Shown in pieces: positions 1-9,121 of a DNA stretch of 64,000 nucleotides. The number at the start of each line of letters is the position of its first letter. Within the stretch, counting starts at the first letter, position 1. Source of the stretch: Actinoallomurus oryzae (lineage in GTDB: Bacteria; Actinomycetota; Actinomycetes; Streptosporangiales; Streptosporangiaceae). The notes below the pieces were generated by a model. That model had not been told where the DNA came from, ran no database searches, and worked only from the letters and a program-made list of their open reading frames with translations. The stretch lies in contig NZ_BAABHF010000019.1 in NCBI RefSeq assembly GCF_039541955.1, positions 682,001-746,000 of the forward strand. The letters are read 5' to 3'. The translations under genes were made by a program, and so were the position numbers.

Positions 1-2222
1 AGTTCGTACGCGTCGGCGAGGTCGGCCAGGACGTGCGCCTCCCAGAAGCGGTCGTCGAGCCGCTGATTCAGCTCGCGTGCGCGCAGGAGACATCCGATCG
101 CGTCCCGGGGGCGGCCAAGCCGGAGCTCGACCCGGCCGAGCGTGCGCAGCGCGTCCGCCTCCCCCTCGGTGAAGGCGAGACGTTCGTACAGGGCCAGCGC
201 GCGCTTGGCGTGGACGCGCGACCGTTCGTCCAGGCCGAGCAGAAGCTGCTGTCGGGCCAGCGCGTTGAGTCCGTCGGCCCGCGCCAGGAGGTCACCCATG
301 CCCGCGGTCAGCGCCAGCGCCGCCTCGGCGTGCCGCAATGCCTCGTGCCGACCGCCGCGCGCCTCCCACAGGCGGACGAGCGACAGGTGCGCCTGGAAGA
401 CGCCACGGGCGTCGCCCAGGGCCCGGCACTCCTCCAACGAGGTCTCCAGCAACTCGTGCGCTTCCTCCACCTCGCCCAGTCGCGTGAGGCCATCGGCCAG
501 GAGGCGTTTACCGACGGCACGGACCAGCGGCGTCCCGGCCCGCTCGGCGGCGGCCAGGCCGATCCGGTGCAGCCGCACCCGCTCGCCGCGTCGGCCGGTC
601 CGGCGGAGGAAGACGGTGACCGCCCACGTGAGCTGCCAGGCGTGAGCGTCGTACCCGTGCGCGGCGGCCTGGGCGATCATCGCCCGCAGCGTGGGCAACT
701 CGGCTGTGAACCAGCTCATCGCGCCGTCGACGGTGGAGGTCGCGGCCATCGGCCACGGGCGTCCCGGGGACGGCAGTTCGTCGGCCCGGTACGGCCGGAG
801 GCGCTGACTGGCGCGGACGGCTCCGTACACGTAGTAATCGAGGACGCGTCGCAGGGCGGCACGTCGCTCCCCGGATGACGCCTCCTCGGCCCGTTGCCGG
901 GCGAACGCCCGCAGCAGGTCGTGCGACCTGAATCGCCCGTCGGCCCGCTCCTCCAGCAGGTTCACGCGGACGAGAACGGCCAGGATCCGCGCGGCCGTCT
1001 CCGCAGACACGCCGCCCAGCAGCGCCGCACAGGCATACTCGTCCGTGTCGGGGCCCGGATGCGTGCCGAGCAGCCGGAACAGGCGAGCGGCCGGGTCGGG
1101 AAGAAGGGAGTACGACGTCTGGAACACCGTCCGCAGGTCGAGGTCTGGTTCGTCGGAGCCGAGAGCGTCCAGCCGGTGCTGTACGTCGCGCAGCCGATCG
1201 ACGAGGCAGGTCAGCGGCCTGCGGCCGACGCGGGCGGATGCCACGCTGAGCGCCAGCGGCAGGCGCGAGCAGAGCTCGACCAGCTCGTCCGTCGCCGCCG
1301 GCTCCGCACCGACCCGGTGGGCGCCGAGACGGTTCTCCAGCAGTCCTCGCGCATCCCCGGCGGGCAGCACGCCGAGGCTCACGCAGTGCGCGCCCTCCCG
1401 GACGGCCAGGCTCTCGAGGCGGTTCCGGCTGGTGATGATCACCAGGCAGGAGGGGCTGCCGGGCAGCAGCGGGCGTACCTGAGCGGCGGTCCGGGCGTTG
1501 TCCAGGAAGACCAGCGCGCGGCGACCCGCCATCAGGCTCCGGTAGAGCGCGATCTTGCCGTCCAGGCCGGTGGGGATGGCCTCGGGCGCGGCGCCGAGCG
1601 CCTGGAGAAATCCGTGCAGCGCCTGCTCCGGCGGGACCGGCAGTTCCGGGTCGAAGCCGTGCAGGTTCACGTGGAACTGACCGTCCGGATAGCCGCTCGC
1701 GAGGCGGTGCGCCCAGTGGAGTCCGAGAGTCGTCTTGCCCACGCCCGCCGTACCGTCGATGGCGGCGATGACGACCGTGTCCGCACCGGCCTCGGCGCGG
1801 ACGGCGTCCAGCCGGGCGAGCTCCGGGCGGCGGCCGACGAACCCGGCGATCGCGGGGGGAAGCTGGCGCGGCAGGGGAGTCACCACCCGGCCGTGTGGCG
1901 CTCCGGGTCCGAAGTCGCGCGCGGTGCGCCGCCCTACCTCGATCTCGTCGCGGACGGTACTCAGCCGGCGTAACTCGAGGTCGGTGGCGCCGAGGGTGTG
2001 CAGCAGCCGGTCGAAGACCTCACCGCGCGGCAGCGTCGTGCCGTTGAGGTAGGCGTACAAGCTGCTCCGTGAGACGTTCAGCCGCCGGGCGAGCAGGCCA
2101 CGGTCGATGGCGTGTCCGCGCCGTCTCTCCGCGCGGAGGATCAGCAGGGAGAGTTCGGCGGCCAACCGTCTCCTGGGATCGGCGGTCTCCTCGGCGGCCC
2201 CGCGACTGGTCTCATCGGACAT
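1..2222 (-). CDS. HTH / NB-ARC / TPR regulator, 3' end cut by window edge
   Basis: About 740 residues are visible; the C-terminus runs off the left edge. Residues ~1-95 hold an XRE-like helix-turn-helix (LLARRLNVSRSSLYAYLNG). An NB-ARC STAND ATPase follows, with P-loop GTAGVGKTT at residues 157-165, Walker B-like ALVFLDN, sensor ITSRNRL and a GLPL-type motif (LCSRLPLALS). The rest is helical and TPR-like up to the edge. STAND proteins of this design are ATP-gated switches; here the HTH suggests transcriptional control, as in AfsR-type regulators without the BTAD domain. The ATG start has GGAGGGG five bases upstream. It lies 1.6 kb from the CHAT cassette on the opposite strand, so a link to that cassette is only positional. 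The target is unknown. Confidence 0.88.
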   Translation of the reverse strand, partial: MSDETSRGAAEETADPRRRLAAELSLLILRAERRRGHAIDRGLLARRLNVSRSSLYAYLNGTTLPRGEVFDRLLHTLGATDLELRRLSTVRDEIEVGRRTARDFGPGAPHGRVVTPLPRQLPPAIAGFVGRRPELARLDAVRAEAGADTVVIAAIDGTAGVGKTTLGLHWAHRLASGYPDGQFHVNLHGFDPELPVPPEQALHGFLQALGAAPEAIPTGLDGKIALYRSLMAGRRALVFLDNARTAAQVRPLLPGSPSCLVIITSRNRLESLAVREGAHCVSLGVLPAGDARGLLENRLGAHRVGAEPAATDELVELCSRLPLALSVASARVGRRPLTCLVDRLRDVQHRLDALGSDEPDLDLRTVFQTSYSLLPDPAARLFRLLGTHPGPDTDEYACAALLGGVSAETAARILAVLVRVNLLEERADGRFRSHDLLRAFARQRAEEASSGERRAALRRVLDYYVYGAVRASQRLRPYRADELPSPGRPWPMAATSTVDGAMSWFTAELPTLRAMIAQAAAHGYDAHAWQLTWAVTVFLRRTGRRGERVRLHRIGLAAAERAGTPLVRAVGKRLLADGLTRLGEVEEAHELLETSLEECRALGDARGVFQAHLSLVRLWEARGGRHEALRHAEAALALTAGMGDLLARADGLNALARQQLLLGLDERSRVHAKRALALYERLAFTEGEADALRTLGRVELRLGRPRDAIGCLLRARELNQRLDDRFWEAHVLADLADAYE

Positions 2223-2696
2223 GATCCCCTCCGCGTTGCCGGCGCGTTCGGCCGGACGCGGCGTCCAGGATAGTCGAGGCGGTTCTCGCGGGAGTCCAGC
2301 GTTTTCCAGCTTCGAAGGTGGAGGGGGACGGTGCCGTGTTTCGGTGTCCGTGACGACGACGGCGGCGGGCCGGGCACGGGCACGGGGAGCGAGGTGCGCA
2401 CCGCCGATGAGACGCGAGACGAGGCGGCACCGGCGCCGCTCTCCCCCAGGTCCGGCGCCGGTGCGGTCGTGGTCACCGGACGGTGTGCCCCTGTCGGCGG
2501 CGACCGGTGACCCGGACGCGCTCGCCGTCCCACATCCAGCTCACGGGAGGGGAACGTGGACCCGGACAACCGTAGGTAAGGCGGCCCACCGCTGCTCGGC
2601 CTCGTAGCGGACACTAAGACGACGATCGTCTATCGGACCGTGTCGAGTGCCCGCCTCCCAGGGTGTGGCGGCAGGCCGAGGGGCCGGCCGGCACGA
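2223..2696. other. intergenic stretch, no gene recognised
   Basis: 474 bases lie between the start of the NB-ARC gene and the 3' end of the next minus-strand gene. Open frames here have biased composition and no recognisable domain. The part next to position 2223 should hold the promoter of the NB-ARC gene; I cannot assign -35/-10 boxes with confidence. Confidence 0.5.
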
Positions 2697-3659
2697 TCAC
2701 CCCTGACGCGATGACCACCGAGGCTCCTCCCACCACCGGGCGCCGTAGGCCAGGCCGAGTTGGAGCCGTGAGAAGTGGAGGCTGACTTCACCGGCGTCCG
2801 CGAGTTCGAGTAGTTCGCGCTCGTCGGTGAAGTCGTCGACCAGACCCCTCGGCAGCGCCGGAACGCGCCACACGGCGGCCGGTGGATGGTCCGGGTCGAA
2901 CCACACCGTCAGGTCGAAGGAGTGGCACGGCCTGACCGGTTGGTAGGTGTAGTGGGGCGCCATCCGCTCGCCTGCGGGAAAGGTGAAGCGAACGGTGAGC
3001 CGGTGCGGGTCGCCCCGCCGAAGAGGGGCGGGCAGGGCGATCCGGTAGCGAAAATAGGTGGGGCCGGGCCGCTCAGCGTCGACGAGCCGCCCGCCGTCGA
3101 TCAGCTCGAATCCCAGGTCGGAGACCACCGGGTCGTCCGGACGGCGCGGCACGGTCGTCGAGACGATGATCTCCTTGAGCCCATCGGTCGCGGACACGAC
3201 CTCGCGCTCTTCGGTGATCTGGGGGGCGGGTCCGCGAAGCCGGACCACCGACCGCAGCGCGTTCACGGACCAGCCAAGGGGGGCGTACGGGCTGTCGTCG
3301 ATGGCTCCGGCCATGGCAGCGATCCGGTTCACCGAACTCGCGACCGCACGCTGCGCGGTGCGGAAGGTACGGTCGATCCTCGCGGCGAGCCAGAGGGTGC
3401 GCTCCCGCAGGAACCTGTCCCGGGCCTCCTCGTGCAGTCCGGCGGCGACGAGGAACGCGATCCGAAGGTCACCCGGCAGATCGGTCGCCAGACTCCGGAG
3501 CCGGAGTCCGACCTTGTTGATTTTGATCTCTGGCGAGTCGGAATCGCTGATCGCGCAAAGTCGGCCGAGGGCCGAGTCGCTTTCAACCGTCACCGCGTGA
3601 TCGAGTACGCCACGCCCTCTGATCGCGAGACGTATCTCCTGAGCCAGCGCATCGCTCAC
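2697..3659 (-). CDS. uncharacterised 320-aa protein
   Basis: Not recognised. The 320-residue protein has no signal peptide or clear membrane span. Residues ~1-130 look helical (SLATDLPGDLRIAF, FRTAQRAVASSVNRIAAM). From ~140 it becomes beta-rich and ends in an aromatic segment (YGARWWEEPRW). The layout of a helical N-terminal half and a beta-rich C-terminal half resembles ligand-sensing portions of actinobacterial regulators, but no DNA-binding motif is evident. It is divergent from the CHAT cassette across a 166-base spacer and could share its promoter region. That spacer is markedly AT-richer than its surroundings, with a small hairpin at 3681-3698. Coding character is good; function is open. 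Confidence 0.7.
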   Translation of the reverse strand: MSDALAQEIRLAIRGRGVLDHAVTVESDSALGRLCAISDSDSPEIKINKVGLRLRSLATDLPGDLRIAFLVAAGLHEEARDRFLRERTLWLAARIDRTFRTAQRAVASSVNRIAAMAGAIDDSPYAPLGWSVNALRSVVRLRGPAPQITEEREVVSATDGLKEIIVSTTVPRRPDDPVVSDLGFELIDGGRLVDAERPGPTYFRYRIALPAPLRRGDPHRLTVRFTFPAGERMAPHYTYQPVRPCHSFDLTVWFDPDHPPAAVWRVPALPRGLVDDFTDERELLELADAGEVSLHFSRLQLGLAYGARWWEEPRWSSRQG

Positions 3660-3825
3660 AACACCCAGAATAGTGATGATCCGCCTTATTGGTGGCGGCT
3701 AGCGAGGTCGTGTCATCTTTTTTTCATCTTCATCTCTCGCGTCCCTTATGGCAGTTTGATTCGTGGCTCGATCGGTCTCGCCCGGTCGGACGGGGGTCAT
3801 CTTCTTAGCCGATTGAAGGTGTGTC

Positions 3826-4218
3826 GTGGGAATCTTCATCTTCATCCTCATCGTGGTCTGCGGTCTCGCCGGCGTGACGTTCATGCAGGTCGCCGCCCGG
3901 GGAGTGCTCGTCGTCACCGTGCCCTACCCGGCGGAGGTCGCCCGGTCGGTCGTCCGCGAGAGCTTCGGACTGGTGTGGGACAAATTCGCCGAGGGCGACG
4001 GCACGGACAACTTCCAGGCCCGGCTCCGGCGACACCCGCCGACCCTGTCGGCCGAGTACGAACCGGCCGAGGACGGCGGCTGTGTCGTCAAGCTGTGGGC
4101 GTCACGGTTCGTGAGCTACTACGGGGTCATGGGGCACGCGCAGCTCATCTGGCGCAAGCGCCGGTACGTGGCGCGCAAACTGCAGGGAGCCGTTCCGGCG
4201 GACCTGGCCGAGCGGTGA
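3826..4218 (+). CDS. small N-terminally anchored hypothetical protein
   Basis: The 130-residue protein begins with one hydrophobic helix (FIFILIVVCGLAGVTFM) followed by a ~105-residue soluble domain containing PYPAEVARSVVRES and an aromatic stretch (FVSYYGVMGHAQLIWRKRRY). The start is GTG with a purine-rich GAAGG upstream. It is the first gene of a four-gene plus-strand set and is followed after 12 bases by the PH/SHOCT gene. The family was not recognised. The single N-terminal helix suggests a bitopic membrane protein facing the cytoplasm, possibly the membrane platform of the cassette; this role is inferred from context only. Confidence 0.65.
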   Translation: MGIFIFILIVVCGLAGVTFMQVAARGVLVVTVPYPAEVARSVVRESFGLVWDKFAEGDGTDNFQARLRRHPPTLSAEYEPAEDGGCVVKLWASRFVSYYGVMGHAQLIWRKRRYVARKLQGAVPADLAER

Positions 4219-4230
4219 AGGGGAATGGCA

Positions 4231-4755
4231 ATGGGAAACGACCTTTCGGCCTTTAGCAGCCGGGTGAACCGCGCGCTCGCGAGCCACCTGACGGTGCTCG
4301 GCGAGCTGCTCACGGGCGGGGAGCGGGTCATCGACGTGGTGGAGACCGGCGTGGCCGCCAACCGGATAGTGCCGAAGCTGGACAGCGTCCTCGCGCTGAC
4401 GAACCGGAAGCTCGTCATCGTCCACGGCAACATGTTCCTGCGGCCGAAGGGACACACCGCGATCAACCTCGGCGAGATCCTGGACGTCGGATTCGACAAG
4501 GGCAGCATGCGCGCGAAGCCCGGACTGCAGAACGTGCTCACGATCAACTCACGGGTGGGCACCTTTCACCTCAACGTGTACGACAAGTCCGGGCCGGCGT
4601 GGCCACGGATGATCGCCGATCAGATGCACGGGAGCCAGGCGCCGGCGCCTGGTGACATCGCCGCTCAGCTCAAGCACCTCTCCGAGCTCCGGGAGGCCGG
4701 GCACCTCTCCGCCGGTGAGTTCGCCGCCGCCAAGGCCCGGCTGCTGGGCGGCTGA
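4231..4755 (+). CDS. bacterial PH-like domain protein with C-terminal SHOCT motif
   Basis: A 174-residue protein. Residues ~35-125 resemble the bacterial PH fold of YokE/SHOCT-type proteins (LALTNRKLVIVHGN, GEILDVGFDKGSM, GTFHLNVYDK). The last ~30 residues form a SHOCT motif (LKHLSELREAGHLSAGEFAA), a short helical hairpin often found at C-termini and linked to oligomerisation or recruitment. I chose the second ATG, which has AAGGGG at a 7-base spacing; the ATG six bases earlier leaves only one base. The domain suggests a scaffold or membrane-proximal role. It sits in the same run as the EACC1-like and CHAT genes. Confidence 0.75.
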   Translation: MGNDLSAFSSRVNRALASHLTVLGELLTGGERVIDVVETGVAANRIVPKLDSVLALTNRKLVIVHGNMFLRPKGHTAINLGEILDVGFDKGSMRAKPGLQNVLTINSRVGTFHLNVYDKSGPAWPRMIADQMHGSQAPAPGDIAAQLKHLSELREAGHLSAGEFAAAKARLLGG

Positions 4756-4809
4756 CCCCCCGCACGTTCACCCGAGGACCGACCCCGGCGCAGCGAGGAG
4801 AGGACGTAC

Positions 4810-5286
4810 GTGTCAGCAGACATCGTCCGAGAGTTCGTCACGGTGGAGAACCCGAAGGAGCTTTCCCTGCTCCGCACGACCGCCGCAGATTTCGGGCTGA
4901 CCGTGGAGGAGGTTCGTACCCGCGAGATCGGGGTGGTGACCGCGGTCTTCCTCGTCGGGACCATGGTGTTGGTACGCGACGCCCTGCAGTCCTTCGCCGA
5001 CCGCCGTCAGGGCGGCCAGGTCATCGACCTCCGCCCCGGCCGTACGCTGACGCGCCGCGACCCGAACCTGCTGTACGGCCTCGTGCTCATCGTCGCCGAG
5101 GACGGCGAGATCCAGATCCGGGTCTGGGAGCCGAAGGACAACTTCCAGACGGCCGTGACGGAGATCCTCGCCGCGATCACCTCGGCGGGAGCGACGGCGG
5201 TGGCCGACGTCTCGAAGGCGACCGCTGAGATCGTCGCGAGCCGTGGCCATACGGTCGACCGGCACGGCGAGGACGGGCGGCCGTGA
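4810..5286 (+). CDS. EACC1-like effector-associated protein
   Basis: The 158-residue protein has an N-terminal alpha/beta segment (VENPKELSLLRTTAADFGLTV), a hydrophobic helix (IGVVTAVFLVGTMVLV), and a small beta-rich domain (QVIDLRPGRTLTRRDP, LIVAEDGEIQIRVWEP). This order matches my memory of effector-associated constant component 1 (EACC1), reported beside CHAT, caspase-like and trypsin-like effectors in actinobacterial conflict systems. I could not test the match. GTG start with GAGGAG nine bases upstream. Its stop overlaps the GTG of the CHAT gene by 4 nt, so the two products are probably made in a fixed ratio. Plausible role: membrane-linked partner or inhibitor of the CHAT protein. Confidence 0.6.
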   Translation: MSADIVREFVTVENPKELSLLRTTAADFGLTVEEVRTREIGVVTAVFLVGTMVLVRDALQSFADRRQGGQVIDLRPGRTLTRRDPNLLYGLVLIVAEDGEIQIRVWEPKDNFQTAVTEILAAITSAGATAVADVSKATAEIVASRGHTVDRHGEDGRP

Positions 5287-8135
5287 GGTATCCGTGGCTG
5301 GAACCCGTCACCGGCGACACCGCCTCGCCCGGGTGGCGGCTGGCCGGTGCCGACCTGCCGCGGGCGCTCCGGCTCCTCGACGAGGAGGACCTCGCCGAGG
5401 GCACCGTACCGAGCGCGGTGCGCGTCGCCGAGGCGCTGCGCCGGGCCGGACGGTGCGAACAGGCCCTCGCGCGGCTGGAGATCGCCGGTGTTCGCGCCAC
5501 GTCGGCGGCGGACCGGGCACTGCTCGACTTCTGCGTCGGCATGGTGCGGTGGAGTCTGGCCGCACCCGGGCGTGGTGCCGAACTCGCGTTCAGACGTTCT
5601 CTGGAGTCGGCCGCCGGTCACGAACCGGCGATGATCGCCGCCCGGCTCGGGATCCTCCGCAGCCGCCGGGTCAACGCGCCGAAAGGGGGCTGGGGCGAAG
5701 CCTGCGCCCTCCTCGCCGCGGCGGCCGATGTGGAGGACCCCCACCTTCTGGCCGACGCGCGCCGCGAGACCGCCGCGTGGGCACTCCTGCGCGGTGAACA
5801 CGACCGCGCGCTGACCCTGGCGGCGGAGGCCCGTCGCACGCACGAGAGCGCCGGTGACCGGTACCTCGCCGGGCTGGCCGACGTCCTGACGGCGCGGGCG
5901 CTCAGCGCGAAGGGCCGGAAGGACGCGGCCGTCGGGTCGCTGCGTACGTGCGTCCGCGTCGCCGAGACGATCGGCGCCGTCGACCTGTACCTGGTCGTCG
6001 TCGTCTTCCTTGGCCAGTTCCTCCAGCGGGGTGTGGCGCCCGACAGCCCGGACTGGGCCGAGGCCGAGGCCATGCTCCGCCATGCCCTCACCATCTCCTC
6101 CGACATGTGGACTGAGGCGGAGGTCCTGCTTCCCCTGGCGCACCTCTGGACAAGCGCCGGGATGGTCACCGAGGCCGAGCGGGCGCTGGAGCGGTACGGC
6201 CTGCTCTACCGAGCGCTGGGCGGAAACGTCATCGCGGCCGCGAATCTGGAGAAGGCGAGGGCCCGGCTCCAGCTCGTGAAGGCCGGGCGGCTGCCCTACG
6301 GCGGCTTCGACGCCGCGGCCGATCGGACCGGGGTCTTCCGGCTCGCCACCGTACGGCGGACCCTGCGCCGGGCCGAACGCCTGTACCGGCGCGGCGCGCT
6401 CCGTACCGGCGCCGACGGGGTGCGCTGGCACCGGGACCTGCTCGACGCGCTGTCCGCGCGAGGCTCAGGCACCGGAGGAGACGGCACGGACGCCGGATCC
6501 GAGCCGCTCGACGCCGCACGCGCCGCCCTGCTCAACGGCGAGAAGCTTCGGTCTCGCGGCCGGCTGGCGGCATCCGCGCGGGAGTTCCGCAACGCGCTCG
6601 ACGGGGCGGTGCGCGCGGGCTCCACCCCGCTGGCCGTCGCCGCCGCGGCTCGCCGGGCCGAAGTCCTGTACGCGTCCGGTGACCTTCCCGGGGCGGCGTC
6701 GGCGACCCGTGACGCGATCCACCACGCCGAGTCCATCCGTGGCGCGGTCGACAACGGCCCCGCCCGCGCACATATGGCGCGTTTCCTGCGCGGACACTAC
6801 GAACGCGCCGCCCTGCTGGCGGCCCGTACGGGCGACGCCGACCTGGCACTGGAGGTCGTCGAGCGGCTGCGCACGGAACGCCTCGCGGGCCTGCTCGGAC
6901 AGCGCGAACGGATCGTGCTGCCGGATGACGTCGGCGTCCTGCTCGGCGAGTTGGACGGTCTGAACGAGGAGGTGGCCCGGCGGGAGAACGCTGGGGGCAC
7001 GATCGGCCTCCGCGCCGCCCTCGACCTCGCCGGGCTGGACGCCGGTGAACTCGCCCGGCGCATCGAAGACGTGCGAACACGTCTGACCGAGGTGACCGGC
7101 GAGGCGTTCGTGGAGATCTACGACGATCCCCCCGCCGGGATCGGTGAGCTGTGCGCCGACATCGACCACGACGTGCTGGCGGTCGTCCCCGTCAGCGACG
7201 CCGACGGCGACCACGTCCTGTCGGTGTGGCGCAGCGCGGACGGACGAACGGCGGTCCGCGTGGTGCCGATGGACGACGAGCTGCGCACCCTCCGCGCGAA
7301 ACTGACCGACACCGCCGAGAGCAATCGCGTGCCGCTGACGTCGGGCGACCTCGGCGGGGCGAGCGGGACGCTCCCTACCGAGCTGGTGGCCCACCTCCGC
7401 GCGGCGCCGGAGCCACGGTCGCTCACCGTCATCCCCGGCGGTTGGCTGTGGGGCCTGCCGTTCTGCGCCCTGCCCCTGGGAACGGGCCTGCTCGTGGACC
7501 ACGCGGACGTTACCCTGCTTCCCTCCCTGCGCGCCGGGGCGATCCTGCGCCGACGCGGCCCCGGTACCCGGCTCGACGCCGCGGCGTTCTACGCCGACGC
7601 GACGATGACGGGGACGGCCGACCTGCGCGCGCTGGCCGGCTTCCCCGGCGGGTGCACGGAGCTCCGCGACCAGTCGGCGGCCCGTGCGGCGGTGACCCGA
7701 GGGGCCGACACGTACCGGCTGACCGTGCTCGCCGCGCACGGCGACCGGCAGCCGGGGCTGGCCCAGTCCGTCGTGTCCTCGACGGGAAACGCGATCGTCT
7801 CCGCCGCCCACTTCCTGGCCGCCGGAACGCGGCCGCCCCGGCAGCTCTCCTTCGCGACGTGTCACGGTCTGTACCCGGAGAACGACAACCCGCACGAGCC
7901 GCTCGGACTGGCGCTCTGCGCCCTCACGGCGGGCACCGAGTCGATGATCTCCGCCCATTTCGAGGTGGACTTCGGCCCGAGCCTGGCCGGCGACATCCTC
8001 AGCGCCGTCTACCTCGCGATGGCCGAGGGGGAGCGTCCGTCCTCGGCGCTGGCGCGCGCCCAGCGCGGCGTTCCCGACCGGGCACGGCAGCCGCTCTCGC
8101 GGTGGGCGGTGCTGGCGGTGCTGGGCACGCCCTGA
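5283..8135 (+). CDS. TPR-CHAT caspase-like protease
   Basis: The 950-residue protein combines helical tetratricopeptide-like repeats (roughly residues 60-560) with a C-terminal CHAT domain (about 630-950). CHAT domains are caspase-fold cysteine proteases related to separases. The expected His/Cys dyad is present: H819 in LAAHGD and C860 in FATCHG, 41 residues apart, each after a hydrophobic strand. The tail PLGLALCALTAGTESMISAHF continues the fold. There is no signal peptide. Translation is coupled to the EACC1-like gene by a GTGA overlap. Other TPR-CHAT proteins act in regulated proteolysis or cell suicide, including gasdermin activation and type III-E CRISPR systems. No gasdermin-like gene or CRISPR array is visible nearby, so the substrate is unknown. 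Confidence 0.85.
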   Translation: MRYPWLEPVTGDTASPGWRLAGADLPRALRLLDEEDLAEGTVPSAVRVAEALRRAGRCEQALARLEIAGVRATSAADRALLDFCVGMVRWSLAAPGRGAELAFRRSLESAAGHEPAMIAARLGILRSRRVNAPKGGWGEACALLAAAADVEDPHLLADARRETAAWALLRGEHDRALTLAAEARRTHESAGDRYLAGLADVLTARALSAKGRKDAAVGSLRTCVRVAETIGAVDLYLVVVVFLGQFLQRGVAPDSPDWAEAEAMLRHALTISSDMWTEAEVLLPLAHLWTSAGMVTEAERALERYGLLYRALGGNVIAAANLEKARARLQLVKAGRLPYGGFDAAADRTGVFRLATVRRTLRRAERLYRRGALRTGADGVRWHRDLLDALSARGSGTGGDGTDAGSEPLDAARAALLNGEKLRSRGRLAASAREFRNALDGAVRAGSTPLAVAAAARRAEVLYASGDLPGAASATRDAIHHAESIRGAVDNGPARAHMARFLRGHYERAALLAARTGDADLALEVVERLRTERLAGLLGQRERIVLPDDVGVLLGELDGLNEEVARRENAGGTIGLRAALDLAGLDAGELARRIEDVRTRLTEVTGEAFVEIYDDPPAGIGELCADIDHDVLAVVPVSDADGDHVLSVWRSADGRTAVRVVPMDDELRTLRAKLTDTAESNRVPLTSGDLGGASGTLPTELVAHLRAAPEPRSLTVIPGGWLWGLPFCALPLGTGLLVDHADVTLLPSLRAGAILRRRGPGTRLDAAAFYADATMTGTADLRALAGFPGGCTELRDQSAARAAVTRGADTYRLTVLAAHGDRQPGLAQSVVSSTGNAIVSAAHFLAAGTRPPRQLSFATCHGLYPENDNPHEPLGLALCALTAGTESMISAHFEVDFGPSLAGDILSAVYLAMAEGERPSSALARAQRGVPDRARQPLSRWAVLAVLGTP

Positions 8136-8171
8136 GCGACGGCCCGGCCGACCGGATCTGTCGCGCGCGGG

Positions 8172-9110
8172 TCAGAGCTGATTGTCGTGGAGGAACGCGC
8201 GGACGAGTTCGTCGTAGCGGGACGGATCCTCCAGGAACGCCGCGTGGCCCCGGCTTTCCAGGACCGTGGGGGCGCCGCGCCACAGCGCGGCGTACGGAAG
8301 GGAGGCGATGTAGTCGTGGTCGATGAACGGATCGTCGCGCCCATCGATGATCGCGAGTGGGACCGGTGACCGCGCGACGAGCGCCTTCTGGTCGGAGTCA
8401 TGGCCGCCGCTGAAGGAGGCGAACATGATGCGCCGCGCCCGCCCGTCCGTTCGCCGTACGTCCTCCACCACCCATCCCGGGGGCGGGGAGACCGTGATCT
8501 GCTCGGCGAACTCCGCCGCCTGGCCGGCCGTGATGTCCTCGGCACCCGCGTATCCGACGGTCGGCTGGAAGCCCTCCATCAGCGTGTCCTTGTTGACCGG
8601 TGGCGTACCCGTCACGACGAGCCCCGTGAGGCCGGGGAACCGCGGAATGAGTTCCAGGCCGATGTGCCCGCCGAGCGACCAGCCGACGACGACGGCCCGC
8701 TCGACGCCCAGCAGAGCAAGGAACTCGGCGATCGTCGCCGCGTATCCGCGTTGGGTGTAGGCGCGTTCGGGATCCGTGGCGTCGTCGGATTCGCCGTGGC
8801 CCAGCAGGTCCAGGGCCAGCAGCCGCCTCGGCCCGAAGTCATCGGCGAGCTGCGCGTGGAAGACCTTGCGCGACGCCGAGTTTCCGTGCACGAACAGCAG
8901 CGGCGGCGCGGAGAATGAACCGCCCGGATCGGTGTCCGTATAGGCGACCCGGCCGTATCTGGTTTCGGCGTATCGAGCAGGGCCCGGCAGCGACGATGAT
9001 TCAAGACCATTTCCCATGCTCGGCATGCTAGTCGCGGAGTTGACGGCATCGACGATTACGAGTTCGTCTCCCCCGACGAGATCACCGGCGAGTGATTTCG
9101 CATTAATCAC
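8172..9110 (-). CDS. alpha/beta hydrolase
   Basis: A canonical alpha/beta hydrolase of up to 312 residues. The oxyanion segment is LLFVHGNSAS, the nucleophile elbow GWSLGG (S145), the acid is D259 or D260 in IIDGRDDPF, and H289 lies in SRGHAAF. It lacks a signal peptide and lid-specific motifs, so esterase, epoxide hydrolase or C-C hydrolase activity cannot be separated. The GTG start at 9110 follows the 590-aa gene by only 11 bases, so it may be the last gene of the giant-protein operon. Homology begins near residue 43, so a start at the ATG at 9017 is possible. It is convergent with the CHAT gene, with 36 bases between stops. Confidence 0.85.
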   Translation of the reverse strand: MINAKSLAGDLVGGDELVIVDAVNSATSMPSMGNGLESSSLPGPARYAETRYGRVAYTDTDPGGSFSAPPLLFVHGNSASRKVFHAQLADDFGPRRLLALDLLGHGESDDATDPERAYTQRGYAATIAEFLALLGVERAVVVGWSLGGHIGLELIPRFPGLTGLVVTGTPPVNKDTLMEGFQPTVGYAGAEDITAGQAAEFAEQITVSPPPGWVVEDVRRTDGRARRIMFASFSGGHDSDQKALVARSPVPLAIIDGRDDPFIDHDYIASLPYAALWRGAPTVLESRGHAAFLEDPSRYDELVRAFLHDNQL

Positions 9111-9121
9111 GGGCCGCCCCG

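Noticed and set aside
2141..2614. Minus-strand 157-codon frame upstream of the NB-ARC gene
   Set aside because: Composition rich in Pro, Arg and Ser, no family and overlap with the NB-ARC start; not supported as a gene.
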